A stretch of 64,000 bases of DNA from Gyrodactylus bullatarudis (Eukaryota; Platyhelminthes; Monogenea; Gyrodactylidea; Gyrodactylidae): assembly GCA_012064415.1 (NCBI GenBank), contig SSNU01000214.1, positions 99,586 to 163,585 on the forward strand, written 5' to 3'. Each line of letters begins with the position of its first letter. Position 1 is the first letter of the stretch. The position numbers and the translations under genes were made by a program. Under the pieces are notes generated by a model. That model ran no database searches. It was given only the letters and a program-made list of their open reading frames with translations, and had not been told where the DNA came from. This document shows, piece after piece, positions 11,441 through 21,990 of this stretch.

Positions 11441-11517
11441 GGCATGTAAAAGCTGATGAGTATGCCACGAAATAAAAGCGCTATATTCTTATAACTGGCA
11501 TCAACCCCTTTTTACTC
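11441..11517 (+). ncRNA. Hammerhead-ribozyme-like motif in PLE leader (family b)
   Basis: Core CTGATGA (11453-11459), GTATGCCAC, then GAAA (11469-11472). GT/AC can form a short stem II. GTAAAAG just before the core can pair with CTTTTTAC just before the ATG at 11518 (one bulge), giving stem I. The core bases are intact. Hammerhead motifs are known from PLEs; activity here is inferred. Confidence 0.55.
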
Positions 11518-11577
11518 ATGGAATTATCTGTAGCTCAACTAAAAACAGAGATCAAAGAGTTTCTCTCTCGAAATTAA
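11518..11577 (+). pseudogene. PLE N-terminal fragment after the ribozyme-like leader
   Basis: Twenty codons including the stop read MELSVAQLKTEIKEFLSRN. They resemble the start at 27412 (-), MNSSIAQIKSEV. The insertion appears to end near 11568, about 50 nt after the ATG, so this is the terminus of the element rather than a gene. Confidence 0.5.
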
Positions 11578-12050
11578 AAGATATCCTTTTTGACATTCAT
11601 TGAGTCTTTGAAACAATTAACTTTCAAATAAATCCCTTCATTGGCAAAGTTTCACTCTAAATTACTCACCAGTAGATTGGAATTTCAATATAATTCAGAC
11701 CCTGATGAAATTATGTGTAAGAAAAAATTTTCATGAAATTTTGTCTTAGTGAATGTTTTTTATCATCACATTTTAGGTTATTCTGTGAGAGAATTAAGCC
11801 TGAAAATTTATTCGTTCAGCTATGGTATCGAAATGGTAATATTGAATATGTTTTCAAGAAATTTGTGCTAAATTATTCTTATTAAGTTATAATTATTTCC
11901 ACTGAAAGACGTCAAAAGTTGACTTTGTAGAAACAAGCTTGAATTATAAAGGTAGGGCAGATTGTTTGATCATTAATTTCTTCCATTCCCTCTTGTATAA
12001 TAACTTGACCTTATTTCTTTTTTTTATAATAAACAAAATCCCTTTTCCAG

Positions 12051-12149
12051 GCAAACCGAGGGAATATCTTTGTTGTCAAATTGGTGAAAATTCTCAGTGG
12101 AATAGCTTCTGCCATGAGTTACATTGTTGACTCTGGGTACATACATAGA
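12051..12149 (+). CDS. Eph receptor tyrosine kinase, helix D/E exon
   Basis: A 99-bp phase-0 exon, too short to stand out as an ORF. The acceptor is CCTTTTCCAG and the donor GTGAG from 12150. It encodes ANRGNIFVVKLVKIL, then SGIASAMSYIVDSGYIHR. It continues the kinase without a gap from KYLR in the previous exon (Eph pattern 'xxGxFxVxQLVxMLRGIAxGMxYL') and ends with His-Arg of the catalytic HRD motif. The Asp is the first codon of the next exon. Confidence 0.93.
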
Positions 12150-14082
12150 GTGAGTTTTCTTCCTATCAACTCTCTATTTTAACATAACAATATTCGTCAT
12201 TCAAAAAAAAGACTTTTGATGAAGAAGGGGCACGCCATCTCAGAGAAAAAAGACACTCAAAGGTCAGAGATCATTTTCGTTTATCATATGAGTAATGAAT
12301 TATCTTTTGACAAGGAAAATCCTCTGTCATTCTTCTGTGATTGAAACTTTGAATGATGTCTCTAAAAAAAACGATACATTTTTTACTTAAAATTGCCTAT
12401 GGGTATTCATGTTACAGTGATTCTGGAAACTCGGTTTTCAGTCTGAAAAGATCCAGCGATATACATTTGATTTGTCAAAGAAAATCCATTTCCATCAGTT
12501 TTATAATTATAATTATTTCAACTAACGTGTTCTATAGATAATTTTCATAAATCTACTGATATTGATCAGGACTAGAAAACCGGTCTTCATCTTAAGTTTT
12601 TTTTGCCGAATACAAAAGTATTTCTTCAATTCTTTGAGTCTATTTATTACAGTAGGTTATTCAGCTTATTTTATTTTGCTCAAATATAGAGCAGTCTTTT
12701 AGTCCAGGCTTTATGAGATGTGAGATCAGGACTAATTGTGGACGAAGTTTTTCAAATAGATAAATGTTATCCCGAACCATTGAAATACATTCATGATGCA
12801 TATTTATGAGTTTAAGTCTTAAATTCAATTTTAAGTTTTCAAATGAATGTAATTATAATTATTTTTCAGAATCCCTGAGAGTCTAGAGAGTCTCTGATTG
12901 TTGCCCACTGGGATTCTGCAGAATTAACTGCTCCTAGTGAATGGCTAATCAAGTTTACAAGGGAATCTACTGACTTTCGGGAGTCTGCAGACTCACATAA
13001 GTTTCCAGAATCACTATAAAATATTTGTTTTCATATATAAATTCAATAACTCTTCGAGAGTAAAGTGAGCCTCAACGATTTAGGAGTGAGATATAAGTTC
13101 GATAAATTTTTCTTACCAGTCTTACAATGATGACAATTTAGTCATCTTGAAATTAGTCATTTTTGTCCAGATTTATCGGCTGAAAAGATTTTTTATTCCA
13201 AATCAATACGAATTCACGTAATGTTTTTGATCAAATTGGATAAAGTATCTATACATTTGAATTTGTATATAAAAAAGATTTATATCTCGGATCATGAAAA
13301 AATATCATTCTAACTCTGAATAAAGAGGGGAAAACTTATCAAATATTTATGTCTTTTTATCTTTATGCCTATACATTCAAATATGATATCGTTGGTCAGA
13401 TGTAGACAGAAATTATCTCATCCTCCCTCTTCTATGCTCAATCTCGCTCTATGTTGTGAATCTAAAATATGAATACAAGGAAGAGAGAGAGGTCTGTAGA
13501 CGACGATATACCACAGAGAGGAATTTAATTTATTTATTTTTCGATTCTAGATTGTAGAATCTACAAACTCATCAGAATATATGATTCTAATATTTTTATC
13601 TATAATCCGTAACACAGAACTAAAATTTTGGTCATAAAATCTTTTTGGGATTTATTCAGGAAGAACTAGTGAAAGGTGACATTTTTTTATTTTTCAAACT
13701 TTGGTGAGAATCCTATTAGTGTTAAAATTATTGTTTGAAGTTCTAGAAGTTAGGAGTCGGAAATAAAATAAATTTTCAAGCATCTTTCTATCCTGAAAAT
13801 TATGCGACTTGAAAATTTGCTTAAGAATAAAAGCGGTTCTCTACTCACTACTGAGTTGATAATTTTAAAGAGAAAATATCATCCCATGACAATGGCCATT
13901 CTCCTAAAATCTCCCAAGGGCATCGTGGAACAACAACTTTCACTTTGAGGCTCCTCTTAGATTTTTTATATCGAATGATCACTATTTTGGATTTAACTGA
14001 TTAGTGAAATTTCGAAGATTAAATACGAGAATGGGTTTAAATATTGCGCCTGGACAAAATTAATCTATTTTTGGTTAGAAAT
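12150..14082 (+). other. First part of the 4.5-kb Eph intron, no gene seen
   Basis: AT-rich. Short imperfect repeats of GAGTCT/CTGCAGA type lie at about 12880-13010. No exon or recognisable element was found. Confidence 0.5.
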
Positions 14083-14356
14083 ATTCGTATAGCTTCGTAT
14101 TCGTCCGGAAAACTCGTAAAAGTATTTATCATTATAAGAAGTAAATATTTATTGAAAAATACGTATTTCACCAGGTTTCTTCAGTTTCAATTCCTGGGTT
14201 AAGTCATTAAATTTTTTAGTTAATAATAAATTTCATTGAATTATAAACAGAATGAATATTTGTACTCCAACTGATGAAAACTGAAATCTTTTTTCTCTCT
14301 CATTTAAGATCTTCTCTATTCTATATTGATAATTTATATTAGTGTGAGATTAATTG
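14083..14356 (-). mobile_element. PLE leader fragment with hammerhead-like core (family j, copy 1)
   Basis: About 274 bp nearly identical to 56431-56676 plus 58099-58136. On the - strand it runs through a hammerhead-like core and then an ATG at 14132 (MINTFTSFPDEYEAIRIF), ending about 50 nt after that ATG. Both copies stop at the same base. Its 5' limit (14356) is also shared with the other copy. Confidence 0.65.
14140..14195 (-). ncRNA. Hammerhead-ribozyme-like motif (family j, copy 1)
   Basis: On the - strand: stem I ATTGAAA, core CTGAAGA (14184-14178), AACCTGGT, GAAA (14169-14166), self-complementary stem III ATACGTAT, then TTTCAAT, which pairs perfectly with ATTGAAA. Stem II would be very short. 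All conserved core bases are present. Confidence 0.6.
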
Positions 14357-14422
14357 GGCCATGGAAGTTGTAATGTGTGTATATGATTTTTCTGTATACA
14401 CAAATTAGGATCCTCTTCCATC

Positions 14423-15028
14423 ATGACAAGAAACCAAGAAGGAAATCTAACAAGAAACATCCACAGAAAAAAGTCGGATACAGGGAAATATCTAAACTAC
14501 TTAAGCTTCAGTCCTAAAAGTTACAAATCAGGACTAATCATGGGTTTAGTGAAAAGAACAAAAAGAATAGTAAGTGAAGGAGAAGTTCTAAATGAGATAA
14601 ATGAAATCCAAAAGAGATTGAAAGACAACGGATATCCAGAAAATTTCATCCGAAAATATGTGCAAAAGGCTTTAGAAGACGAAGAAATCAACAGAGAGGA
14701 ACCAGAAGAACAAAACGAAGGAACTATCCGAATAGTCACACGATTTAACTTCAAAGGAGATGGGTTCAGTCAAGACCTAGCAAGAAAATTGAGTAACTTA
14801 ATCAATGAACATTATGATGACATACAATTGAAGGTTGTATTTAAAACTACAAGGTTATTCAAATTTCACCTAGAAAAAACTGAACAATCCAACCTTATTT
14901 ACAGTTTTGAAGCATCATGTGGAGCCAAATATGTTGGAAGAACTCAAAGAAAATTGAAATATAGAATCAATGAGCACCTAAACACGAACAGCTCATCAAT
15001 AAAGAAACATCTAAATATATGTGATTAA
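14423..15028 (+). pseudogene. PLE protein, RT thumb plus GIY-YIG nuclease, truncated
   Basis: 201 codons. The first part (SDTGKYLNYLSFSPKSYKSG...LVKRTKRIV) matches the region after the PLE reverse-transcriptase catalytic motifs. Residues about 165-195 (NLIYSFEASCGAKYVGRTQR, then LKYRINEH) are the GIY-YIG endonuclease start, with CG-x-x-YVG-x-T and the Arg/His block. The GIY triplet is degenerate (LIY). The ORF ends soon after, so the rest of the nuclease, including the catalytic Glu, is missing. The RT core is also absent. It is not functional. Confidence 0.8.
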
Positions 15029-15048
15029 TATTCTGTATAAATACATAT

Positions 15049-15128
15049 GTCGGTGTAGGGTCTGATGAGAACCGACGAAAATAAAGAGCTCATATTCACT
15101 CAGAATCTATTTTCGTCTTCTACCTACA
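15049..15128 (+). ncRNA. Hammerhead-ribozyme-like motif (family c)
   Basis: Core CTGATGA (15062-15068), GAACCGAC, GAAA (15077-15080). GACGAAAATA (15074-15083) pairs with TATTTTCGTC (15108-15117), giving stem III. TGTAGG (15054-15059) pairs with CCTACA (15123-15128), giving stem I, two bases before the ATG at 15131. Stem II is minimal (one G-C). Confidence 0.6.
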
Positions 15129-15193
15129 AAATGCAAGACATTAGTCAGCAAAATGATAATATATTCGCGGAAATCAGGAATCTAAAGCAAGAA

Positions 15194-15263
15194 AAAAATT
15201 TAATGACTTAACCCAGGAATTGAAACTGAAGAAACCTGGTAAAATACGTATTTTTCAATAATC
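15194..15263 (+). repeat. Inverted partial copy of the family-j leader
   Basis: Reverse complement of about 14157-14222. It carries CTGAAGA (15226-15232), but the GAAA is lost (GGTAAAAT instead of GGTGAAAT). Together with 14083-14356 it flanks the family-c PLE with inverted copies. Confidence 0.65.
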
Positions 15264-16185
15264 TATTTTTGAATCTCAAAATAATTTCAAATTTCCTTTA
15301 CCGTTTGAGCAATTAAATATTAAAATATTGAAAACAATCAAAGTTCTGAGCTTAAGAATTGATCGAAAGGTTTGTGAAGTTATGCCTTTGGAATCATTTT
15401 TCTAAAAAGTATTCTAGATATCAATAAATTCTAGTTAAAGTTTTACATTTAAGATAAGTTATTAACGAGTCTGATATTTTTATGAAATGAAAATGAATAA
15501 AAAGTTGACCCAAGTTTCAGGGTCTCTCTGAGAAATGAGATTGAATTTCTTTTGGTAAATATATCTTTATGCTAATATAAAACATACTCTAGTTAGTATA
15601 TATCTAGAATATAAACATAATATTCATGAATTATTCTATTAGAAAATTGTAGAGAAAAGATTCTGTGTAGGAAAAAAAATTCGAATGCACGCTTTCAAGG
15701 GAAAAAAGTTACATAGGGATTTTTTACTCTGTGAGTTAATTCACGTTTTATTTCTGTTTAAATTGATTGATAATTCAAATTCCTCCCATACGTATTATCA
15801 CTTTGAGTTTGTATTTCATTTCTACAATAAAGGGGAAATTCCATAGAGTTTTCCTTTCGGGTGGTGTGATCCGTTAGATATGTAAGAAGAAGAGAAAATT
15901 TTCCTGATCCTAATGTTCTATTCTCTTTCTGTGTATACATTAAAAAATTAGGAAGATTGAAGTCAATAACTCTACTATCTTCCCTTTTACTAAACAAATT
16001 TCTCCTTTTCTCGAAGCGGTATCAATTTCAAGACAAGACGATGATGGAAATGATCACTCAAAATTTTCTATTCAAAGTTATCTCAAGTTAACTTTCATCT
16101 AAGAACTTTCTCATGTTATTTCCAGATATCTTTCATAGAAGAAATTAAATCGATCATAATGTCTGTCTTTTAGATACCTGCCTAG
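15264..16185 (+). other. Eph intron, no gene seen
   Basis: AT-rich. No exon or element recognised. Confidence 0.5.
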
Positions 16186-16600
16186 ATTTTTTTTTGTTAG
16201 AAATATTTTATTGATATGTACAACATAGGTAAATATGGTTATAAATAGTTATTCATATAAGATTACAATAGACATAAGAATATAATAAAGATTAAGTCCA
16301 GATGAATTTTTCAAAAATGAATCTGAGCATTAATTCGAAGATCAAACTGAATTTTGACATTTATAAATGTAAGAAAGAGTATAAGAGAGATTTTGAATAA
16401 TCTATTTTTGATCTAATAGATTTAAGATCATGGGCGTTGTTACAATCTGAAAGATTGAATTTAGCGTCTAATTGTCTAAAAGACAATAAGATATGATCAT
16501 AATAGTTTTTATTTCTGAGATTGTAATAGGAGGTAATAGATGAAGACGAGTTTATAAAATTTTTATAATAAAAGCACATCTTCTGATCCACAGTGTTGTT
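16186..16600 (-). mobile_element. 5'-truncated LINE (TCTAACA-A(n) family), copy B
   Basis: On the - strand it encodes 'LWIRRCAFIIK', then after a frameshift 'YYNLRNKNYYDHILLSF' and 'IRSKIDYSKSLLYSFLH', the C-terminus shared with copies A and C. The 3' end is TTCTAACAAAAAAAAAT read on the - strand (about 16205-16188). It is antisense to the Eph gene and ends only about 60 bp from the Eph exon at 16658. Confidence 0.75.
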
Positions 16601-16657
16601 ATTTTCGAATTTTATAAATGAAATTTAGATAAAAAAGCCTAATAAATATTTTTTTAG

Positions 16658-17467
16658 GATTTAGCTGCCAGAAATATTCTTGTCAATGATCAAATGGTCT
16701 GTAAAGTTTCTGATTTCGGTCTATCAAGAAAAATTGATTTTGAGGATTCAGATGATGCGTCCTACACGACAATGGGCGGTAAAATACCAGTCCGCTGGAC
16801 AGCTCCTGAAGCAATAACTCATAGAAAGTTTAGTGCTTCGAGTGATGTTTGGTCATTCGGAATTCTCAGCTGGGAGGTCATGTCAATGGGCGAGAGGCCT
16901 TATTGGAATTGGTCCAATCAAGCTGTTCTAGAAGCAGTGGAGTCTGGTTATCGTCTTCCTAATCCAATTGGTTGTCCTCAGATGATTCATCAACTCATGA
17001 TGAAGTGTTGGCAAGCCAACCGCCTAGATCGTCCCACATTTTGTGATATTGAAATGCAACTAGAGAAAATTATACAACTAGAATCAGAGAACAACATGAA
17101 TCCACAAAATCCGTTTAGCTTTATGCAAACACCACTTATGTTCAATGGAACTAATCACCGTCAACCTTTTTCTATGCAACATTACAATACATTAGATAAT
17201 CATGACATTATGAATAGTGGCTACCAGTTTGATGCATGGGTTATCAAATCAGGTCTCCAGAATCTTTCTTCACGCTTGAAAGCGTGCGGAATAAGTTCTC
17301 TTGAGGCTCTTCAAACAACAAATTTTGAAGATGTTCAACGTCTCGGTATTTTCACAAATCGAGAATTAAAGATGTTAATGTTTCACATAAGCCAGAATGG
17401 ACCTCTTCCACATAATCCCAACTCAAATATGCCAAACTTTTCAAATCTCATTTCAGACGTCAATTAG
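16658..17467 (+). CDS. Eph receptor tyrosine kinase, kinase C-lobe and SAM domain (last exon)
   Basis: Terminal exon of 269 codons plus stop; acceptor TATTTTTTTAG before 16658. It begins with DLAARN, completing the HRDLAARN catalytic loop. It then has DFG (codons 16712-16720), an activation loop with Tyr ([20 protein letters not shown]), [20 protein letters not shown] and [14 protein letters not shown], closing the kinase domain. After a 60-residue Asn/Met/Gln-rich linker, residues about 190-248 form a SAM domain ([10 protein letters not shown]...[21 protein letters not shown]). The C-terminus is ISDVN, with no hydrophobic PDZ-binding end, unlike many vertebrate Eph proteins. Catalytic residues are all present. 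Having C-lobe, linker and SAM in one exon is compact. I cannot assign a specific Eph subtype. Confidence 0.95.
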   Translation, partial: DLAARNILVNDQMVCKVSDFGLSRKIDFEDSDDASYTTMGGKIPVRWTAPEAITHRKFSASSDVWSFGILSWEVMSMGERPYWNWSNQAVLEAVESGYRLPNPIGCPQMIHQLMMKCWQANRLDRPTFCDIEMQLEKIIQLESENNMNPQNPFSFMQTPLMFNGTNHRQPFSMQHYNTLDNHDIMNSGYQFDAWVIKSGLQNLSSRLKACGISSLEALQTTNFEDVQRLGIFTNRELKMLMFHISQNGPLPHNPNSNMPNFSNLISDVN

Positions 17468-17517
17468 TTTACACTGTACAGCCCGTACAGTACCCTCTTG
17501 TATTATATCAAAATGTA

Positions 17518-17523
17518 AATAAA
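17518..17523 (+). terminator. Eph polyadenylation signal
   Basis: AATAAA lies 51 bp after the stop codon of the Eph gene. No nearer canonical signal is present. Confidence 0.6.
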
Positions 17524-19009
17524 ATGAAAGGTGCCAATTAATTCAAAATTATCGAAATCCTTCCCTATTTCCCAGAAACTTGAATTTTTTCAACTTTTGT
17601 AAATAATTAGAAGCAATCTGAATTATATTTTTTACAAACGATAATACGCCTTTTGAAATTGCTACTTGTCTTAGCCCTGAATATCAGAATATATAATATT
17701 TCCAAGGCGAAAAACTATGTGTATATTATTACTATTATTTGAAGCATTTATTTATAACGATTATTTGTGAGAAAAAAGTCTACATTTCAAAGAAGAAGGC
17801 CGAAAAGTTATTCTATAAAATACGGTTTTTGGAAATAATAAGTTTCAATTATTATTACATTAATATACATTTAACTATTAAAAATGAAAAAAAATTTGAT
17901 AAAAAAGATTTTTATTGTTATAAAAAAAAAATTTACAAAACAAATGATTTATTATTCACTATGATTTTGTGTTTCATAAAGATTAGGATCTACTTTTTTA
18001 CAAAAACTTGATCTTTTTCTCCAGATAGCCAGGATCACAAGGGAATTATAATTAGTAACCAGCTGCTGAGATAAAAAAAATTAGTCTTTTAATTGAATTT
18101 CAAAAATGTGTCACATTTTTTCAGCTAAGATTGTTTGTTGATTTCGGAGATTTGAAAATTTTAAATATTGATATTCGCGATCAACATAGCACATTTTCTA
18201 AACTTGTAATTAGACGCGTATCGTATTTTTCACTTCGAAAAGTACAAATCTATTCGTGTGAGAAATATTAGATACTTTTTACTCTTCTTGATCGTTTATC
18301 ACGAGCTTGTGAGCATCATCTATATATGATATACTTATATTTTTCTCATATGTCAATATCTAATCCAAAGTACATATAAGAAGATATTTAACTTTTCAAA
18401 AATCTATTTATTCTATGTAAATATCCATTTTTGAATAAATTTATTTATGATTTGTTCAAAAATATCGAAAGAATACATATGTGTACATTAGGGTAATACA
18501 AAAAATTTTCTTTCCCCGATCAACTTTATAGGCGATTTTCTAATTTGGACGCTTTTACACAGAAAAGAAGATTTTCATGAATTAAATTCAAATATTTTTT
18601 GTTCTGATACCCTTAAATCCCATTTTCCCGAAATTCCTTGAAACAAATTTTTAGAAAAGGATGAAGATATGAAGGGATTTTAGATAACTATCAGAATAAT
18701 TTCAATCTGAAAAGTTATACAGATTGCCCAAAAACGTGAATTTTAACAATTATCGTAGTAAAATTCGTTCAAAATTTGTTGGCTTGGATTTAAAAATTGT
18801 AATTTTGAAATGAGATTTTGTATATCAGAACAAAATTTAAAAGGATTTTTTTCTTAAATTAAAAACAATTTATTTATTTAAAGATACATGTAAATTATAA
18901 ATAATATGTAAAACTCTGTACATAATTTCTTAAGAAAGTTAAAGATCAAAATAGTGTATTTGGTTTGTTTATATCTCTATCGAATTTGTAGAATTTGTGA
19001 AAAATAGTA
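17524..19009. other. Gene-free AT-rich DNA
   Basis: An open frame at 17739-18011 is made almost wholly of AT-rich codons and looks accidental. A weak inverted match (TTTTTGTTCTGATAC near 18597 and GTATATCAGAACAAAATTT near 18819) may mark a decayed foldback element. Confidence 0.45.
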
Positions 19010-19160
19010 TAATATTTTCGTTTGGTTCTAAACTCATAAGAAAGGTTAGAGAAAACTAGAGTATATTTGAGCTACAAACGTTATATTTTGGCGGGTCTCT
19101 TCCGGGGTAGAATCTGAAGACGTTTATCACTCAAACCAAACGGAAATTTTGATGAAGTTC
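19010..19160 (-). repeat. PLE-terminus-like fragment
   Basis: Shares GTTCTAAACTCAT, AGGTT-AGAGAA and GTATATTTGAG with 26500-26580, and 'ccggggtagaatctgaagac' with 5826-5846. CTGAAGA is at 19114-19120 (+). Both strands of the PLE terminus seem to be joined here. Confidence 0.45.
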
Positions 19161-19254
19161 AAGTAGAATTTTTAAATTTGAACGATAATATTTCCGAACT
19201 TCATATATCATTACTCGAGTCAAGACTCAAAAGAAAGGGTACAGTCAAGATAAT

Positions 19255-19945
19255 ACTCAAGCTAATCGATATGAAGTTGGGACTCTATGATTTTCTGGAA
19301 TCCTACTCATGTTGCCTGCTTCTACCATTTGAAGAAAATAATTATGAACTCATTTTTCGAACTCCCATTTGACGCCAAAATCCCATTTTTTCGAGCTTTA
19401 AACTGAAAATTTTTATTGATTTGAAAGTTTGAGGTTAATCAAAAGAGGTTTTTCAAGATCAGGATTAGACAATGTATGTATAATTAGACAAATCAATTCG
19501 ACTAAATCTTATCTTATGCATAACCTCATTATCATTTGGGAGCGGAATTTCGATTTTTTGATCATTTTCACTAGTTGAAAATCAATGAAATTTCGATAAC
19601 TCAAAATCTCTCGAAAATGGGCAAACTGTCGAGAATTTGACGGTGCTATTCAGCTTTAATATCTAATCTTGATCCTGAAAATCAATTTTCGATCAGCCTC
19701 CAACTTTCAAATCAACAAAAATTTTCAGCTCAAAGTTCGAAAAAATGGGATTTTGGCGCAATATGGGAATTTGAAAAATGACCATATTTTTCATAAAAAT
19801 AATTTTTTTTCAGATTTTTTTTCTTCAAATGGTAAAAGTGGGCAGCATGAGTAGGATTCCAGAAAATCTCTAACAAATTCGAAATGAAAATATCGAGAAA
19901 ATCATAGATTCCCAACTTCATATCAACCAACTTTATATGCACCTA
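19255..19945. repeat. Foldback repeat, second subfamily
   Basis: Left arm starts GATATGAAGTTGGGACTCTA and right arm ends TAGATTCCCAACTTCATATC; both carry CCTACTCATGTTGCC or its complement. The arms are about 250-300 bp, inverted, with an AT-rich core (TTGGGAGCGGAATTTCGATT). No coding potential. Confidence 0.65.
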
Positions 19946-20089
19946 ATTATAGGTACTTATAATTTTTTCAGCTCACATTATAGTCTTATTTTTTTCAACT
20001 TTTAGTATACTTCTTTTAAATATTATTTTAGTGAATATAAAATTCTTCTTCCATACCTACAAATAAGAAAAGAATATTTTGAAAAATCT

Positions 20090-20530
20090 CAGTAGCGTCA
20101 AATACCCATTTTTCGAACTTGAAATTTTCGCTGATTTTATAGTGAGGGAGCAATCAAAAGTTAATAAAACAAGAAAACTGGTTACCACCATAAAACTTTA
20201 GATGAATTTGTCATTTTTCACGAATCTTGTATCATTGATTTTCAAGTAGGGAAAATGATCAAAAAATAAAAATTCAATTTTCAAACGATGATGGGGAGAT
20301 TTTTAAAATCAGCATATTTGATTTCTTTGTCTAATCGTGATCCTTTTGAAATTTTCAATTCAAGAAAGTTCAAGAAACGGGAATTCGGCAAGATTTGAAA
20401 TATGCCAAAATTTCCTTAAAAATAGTTTATTTTAAAATTAATTTGTTCTTCATAACGTGAAAGTGAGCCTCATAATCTAGATTCCAAAAATTTGGTTTCT
20501 TGATGAAAGAATAAATTCCCATCTTCCCCT
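20090..20530. repeat. Foldback repeat fragment (third subfamily)
   Basis: Core AAATACCCATTTTTCGAACTT and right end AAATTCCCATCTTCCCC match the subfamily at 58190-58890. The left terminus is missing. Confidence 0.5.
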
Positions 20531-21221
20531 CTTAAATGATCAGATACTTCATTATGAATATAATATCGATTATATAGTTGACTGGAAAATATGATAAACC
20601 CTTGTCAATAAAAGCATACTCTGATATTCAAATAATTAGTTCATATTTTTTTTGTTTAGAATAAACCAAAAACCTTACTGCTTCAAATAGAGAGAAGAGC
20701 AATTAATAAAAGAAAAATCTAGTTATAAACAAACAGAGGGCTTTATATATATGTACTTGACTTTTTCTTTTCTTCCACTGAGGTTGTACAGTATTCTTTC
20801 CTGCGTTAGTGCTCCTTCAAAGTTTTTGCTATTTAATCAATTTCACAATTATCATGCACGTTTTTAGAATCTACAAAAAATTCTCATAAAGAGGAGTTTC
20901 ACTTCAGTCAGTTGGACTTTAAATCAGCTTTATTTTAAACAGACTTGTTCAACCCTTAAAGTCATTGAGAATTTTTTTCATGACTCGCATTCAATCTTTC
21001 ATCTATCATATGGTTTTTGAATACGCTGATTATAGTTATTTTAAGCTAATCAAATATATTTTCGTCAATTCAAGTTTTTTAGATATATAACTCTCTGTGT
21101 CCTTATTCAGTTATAATTATTAGGGTTAAGAATTATTTTTGTTAGTTTTAAAAATAATTATTGAAAAATTTTGAATATTCATTAGTTTTTTCATTAGAAG
21201 TTAGTCATTTCAATACATCTT
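20531..21221. other. Gene-free AT-rich DNA
   Basis: Nothing recognised. Confidence 0.45.
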
Positions 21222-21400
21222 ACTCTCTAAACTCTGCATCAAGAGGAGAGAGAGTCGGATGTTTTACATCAAAGTCAATCCCTTCACAAGTTAGCTTTGG
21301 AATTAAGATGATTTTTAAGAAACGAATTTTTGGCGTATAATGCTGGAAATTGATTTTAGACAGCCACTATTAGTGGCCTACTAATGTTTTTACTAAAGCT
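21222..21400 (+). repeat. Dispersed repeat, copy 1 of 2
   Basis: About 170 bp closely similar to 43905-44090 in the same orientation. Shared strings include TTACTCTCTAAACTCTG, AAGTCAATCCCTTCACAA and GAAATTGATTTTAGACAGCC. It is not obviously coding and has no inverted ends; it could be a SINE or part of a larger element. Confidence 0.65.
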
Positions 21401-21990
21401 CATTGAAATGAAGTTGGGAATCTATGATTTTTACGGAAATCTCGATTTTTCATCAAGAATTCGAATTTGTTAAAAATTTTTTGGAATCTGTTGAAGAAAA
21501 AAATTATTTTTATCAAAATTATGGTCATTTTTCAAATTTCGATTTGGCGCCAAAAACCCATTTTCTCGAACTTTGAACTGAAAATTTTTATTGATTTGAA
21601 AGTTGGAGGGTGATCAAAAGATTTATTTCAAGATTAAAATAAGACAAAGAATAAATTAGACTGAATCTGATCTGATGAATAATCTCATTATCGTTTGGGA
21701 GCTGAATTTCGATTTTTTTATCGTTTTCACTACTTGAAAATCAATGAAATTTCGTTAACTCAAAATCCCTCGAAAATGGTGAATCTTTCGATATTTTTTT
21801 GGAAATATTTGCTTATCTTTTCTTATTGTGATCATGAAAATCAACCTCCAACTTTCAAATCAATAAAAAATTTCAGTTCAAAGTTCGAGAAAATGGGTTT
21901 TGGCGCCAAATCGAAATTTGAAAAATGACCATAATTTTGATAAAAATAATTTTTTTCTTCAACTGGTAAAAGTGGGCAACATGAATAGGA
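21401..21990. repeat. Foldback repeat, second subfamily
   Basis: Left end ATGAAGTTGGGAATCTATGA. The inner arms around TTTGGCGCCAAA (about 21545 and 21899) are inverted copies. The right outer end is cut at about 21990. Confidence 0.6.

Larger units (their letters stand above)
9668..11577 (+). mobile_element. Foldback Penelope-like element inserted in the Eph intron
   Basis: The right side (about 10950-11577, + strand) holds the C-terminal coding end of a PLE, its 3' UTR, a hammerhead-like core and the first codons of a new unit. The left side is an inverted copy of the C-terminal end (10783-about 10950 mirrors about 11060-11228; 9676-9713 mirrors 11231-11271). The two sides end in inverted CCATGAGTAAAAAGGGG. 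Flanks 9650-9667 and 11573-11588 resemble each other (aaatttaaaagatattcc against aaattaaaagatatcc) and may be the target duplication. Compared with the right arm, the left lacks about 235 bp including the hammerhead region, with similar C-rich sequence at the deletion edges. The element is also split by the palindrome at 9716-10780. Confidence 0.7.
7664..12050 (+). other. Eph intron (4.4 kb) filled with repeats
   Basis: A GT-AG intron separating two contiguous parts of the kinase fold. It contains two foldback repeats (7836-8125 and 8745-9225) and a PLE (about 9668-11577) that itself hosts a 1-kb palindrome. Between 8126 and 8740 I see nothing. At 9226-9240, TTAA is followed by CCCTTTC, like a piggyBac-type end, but no partner end was found. 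Confidence 0.75.
14357..15193 (+). mobile_element. 5'-truncated Penelope-like element (family c)
   Basis: Contains the PLE C-terminal coding part (14423-15028), a hammerhead-like core (15049-15128) and the start of a new unit from the ATG at 15131 (MQDISQQNDNIFAEIRNLKQ). It stops at CTAAAGCAAG (15193). The other copy, at 56779-57399 on the - strand, stops at exactly the same base. The element therefore ends about 63 nt inside its own ORF start, as if the RNA template were a tandem unit. Confidence 0.75.

Noticed and set aside
17739..18011. 90-codon frame after the Eph gene
   Set aside because: Composition is nearly all Lys, Ile, Phe, Tyr and Asn from AT-rich DNA; no motif.
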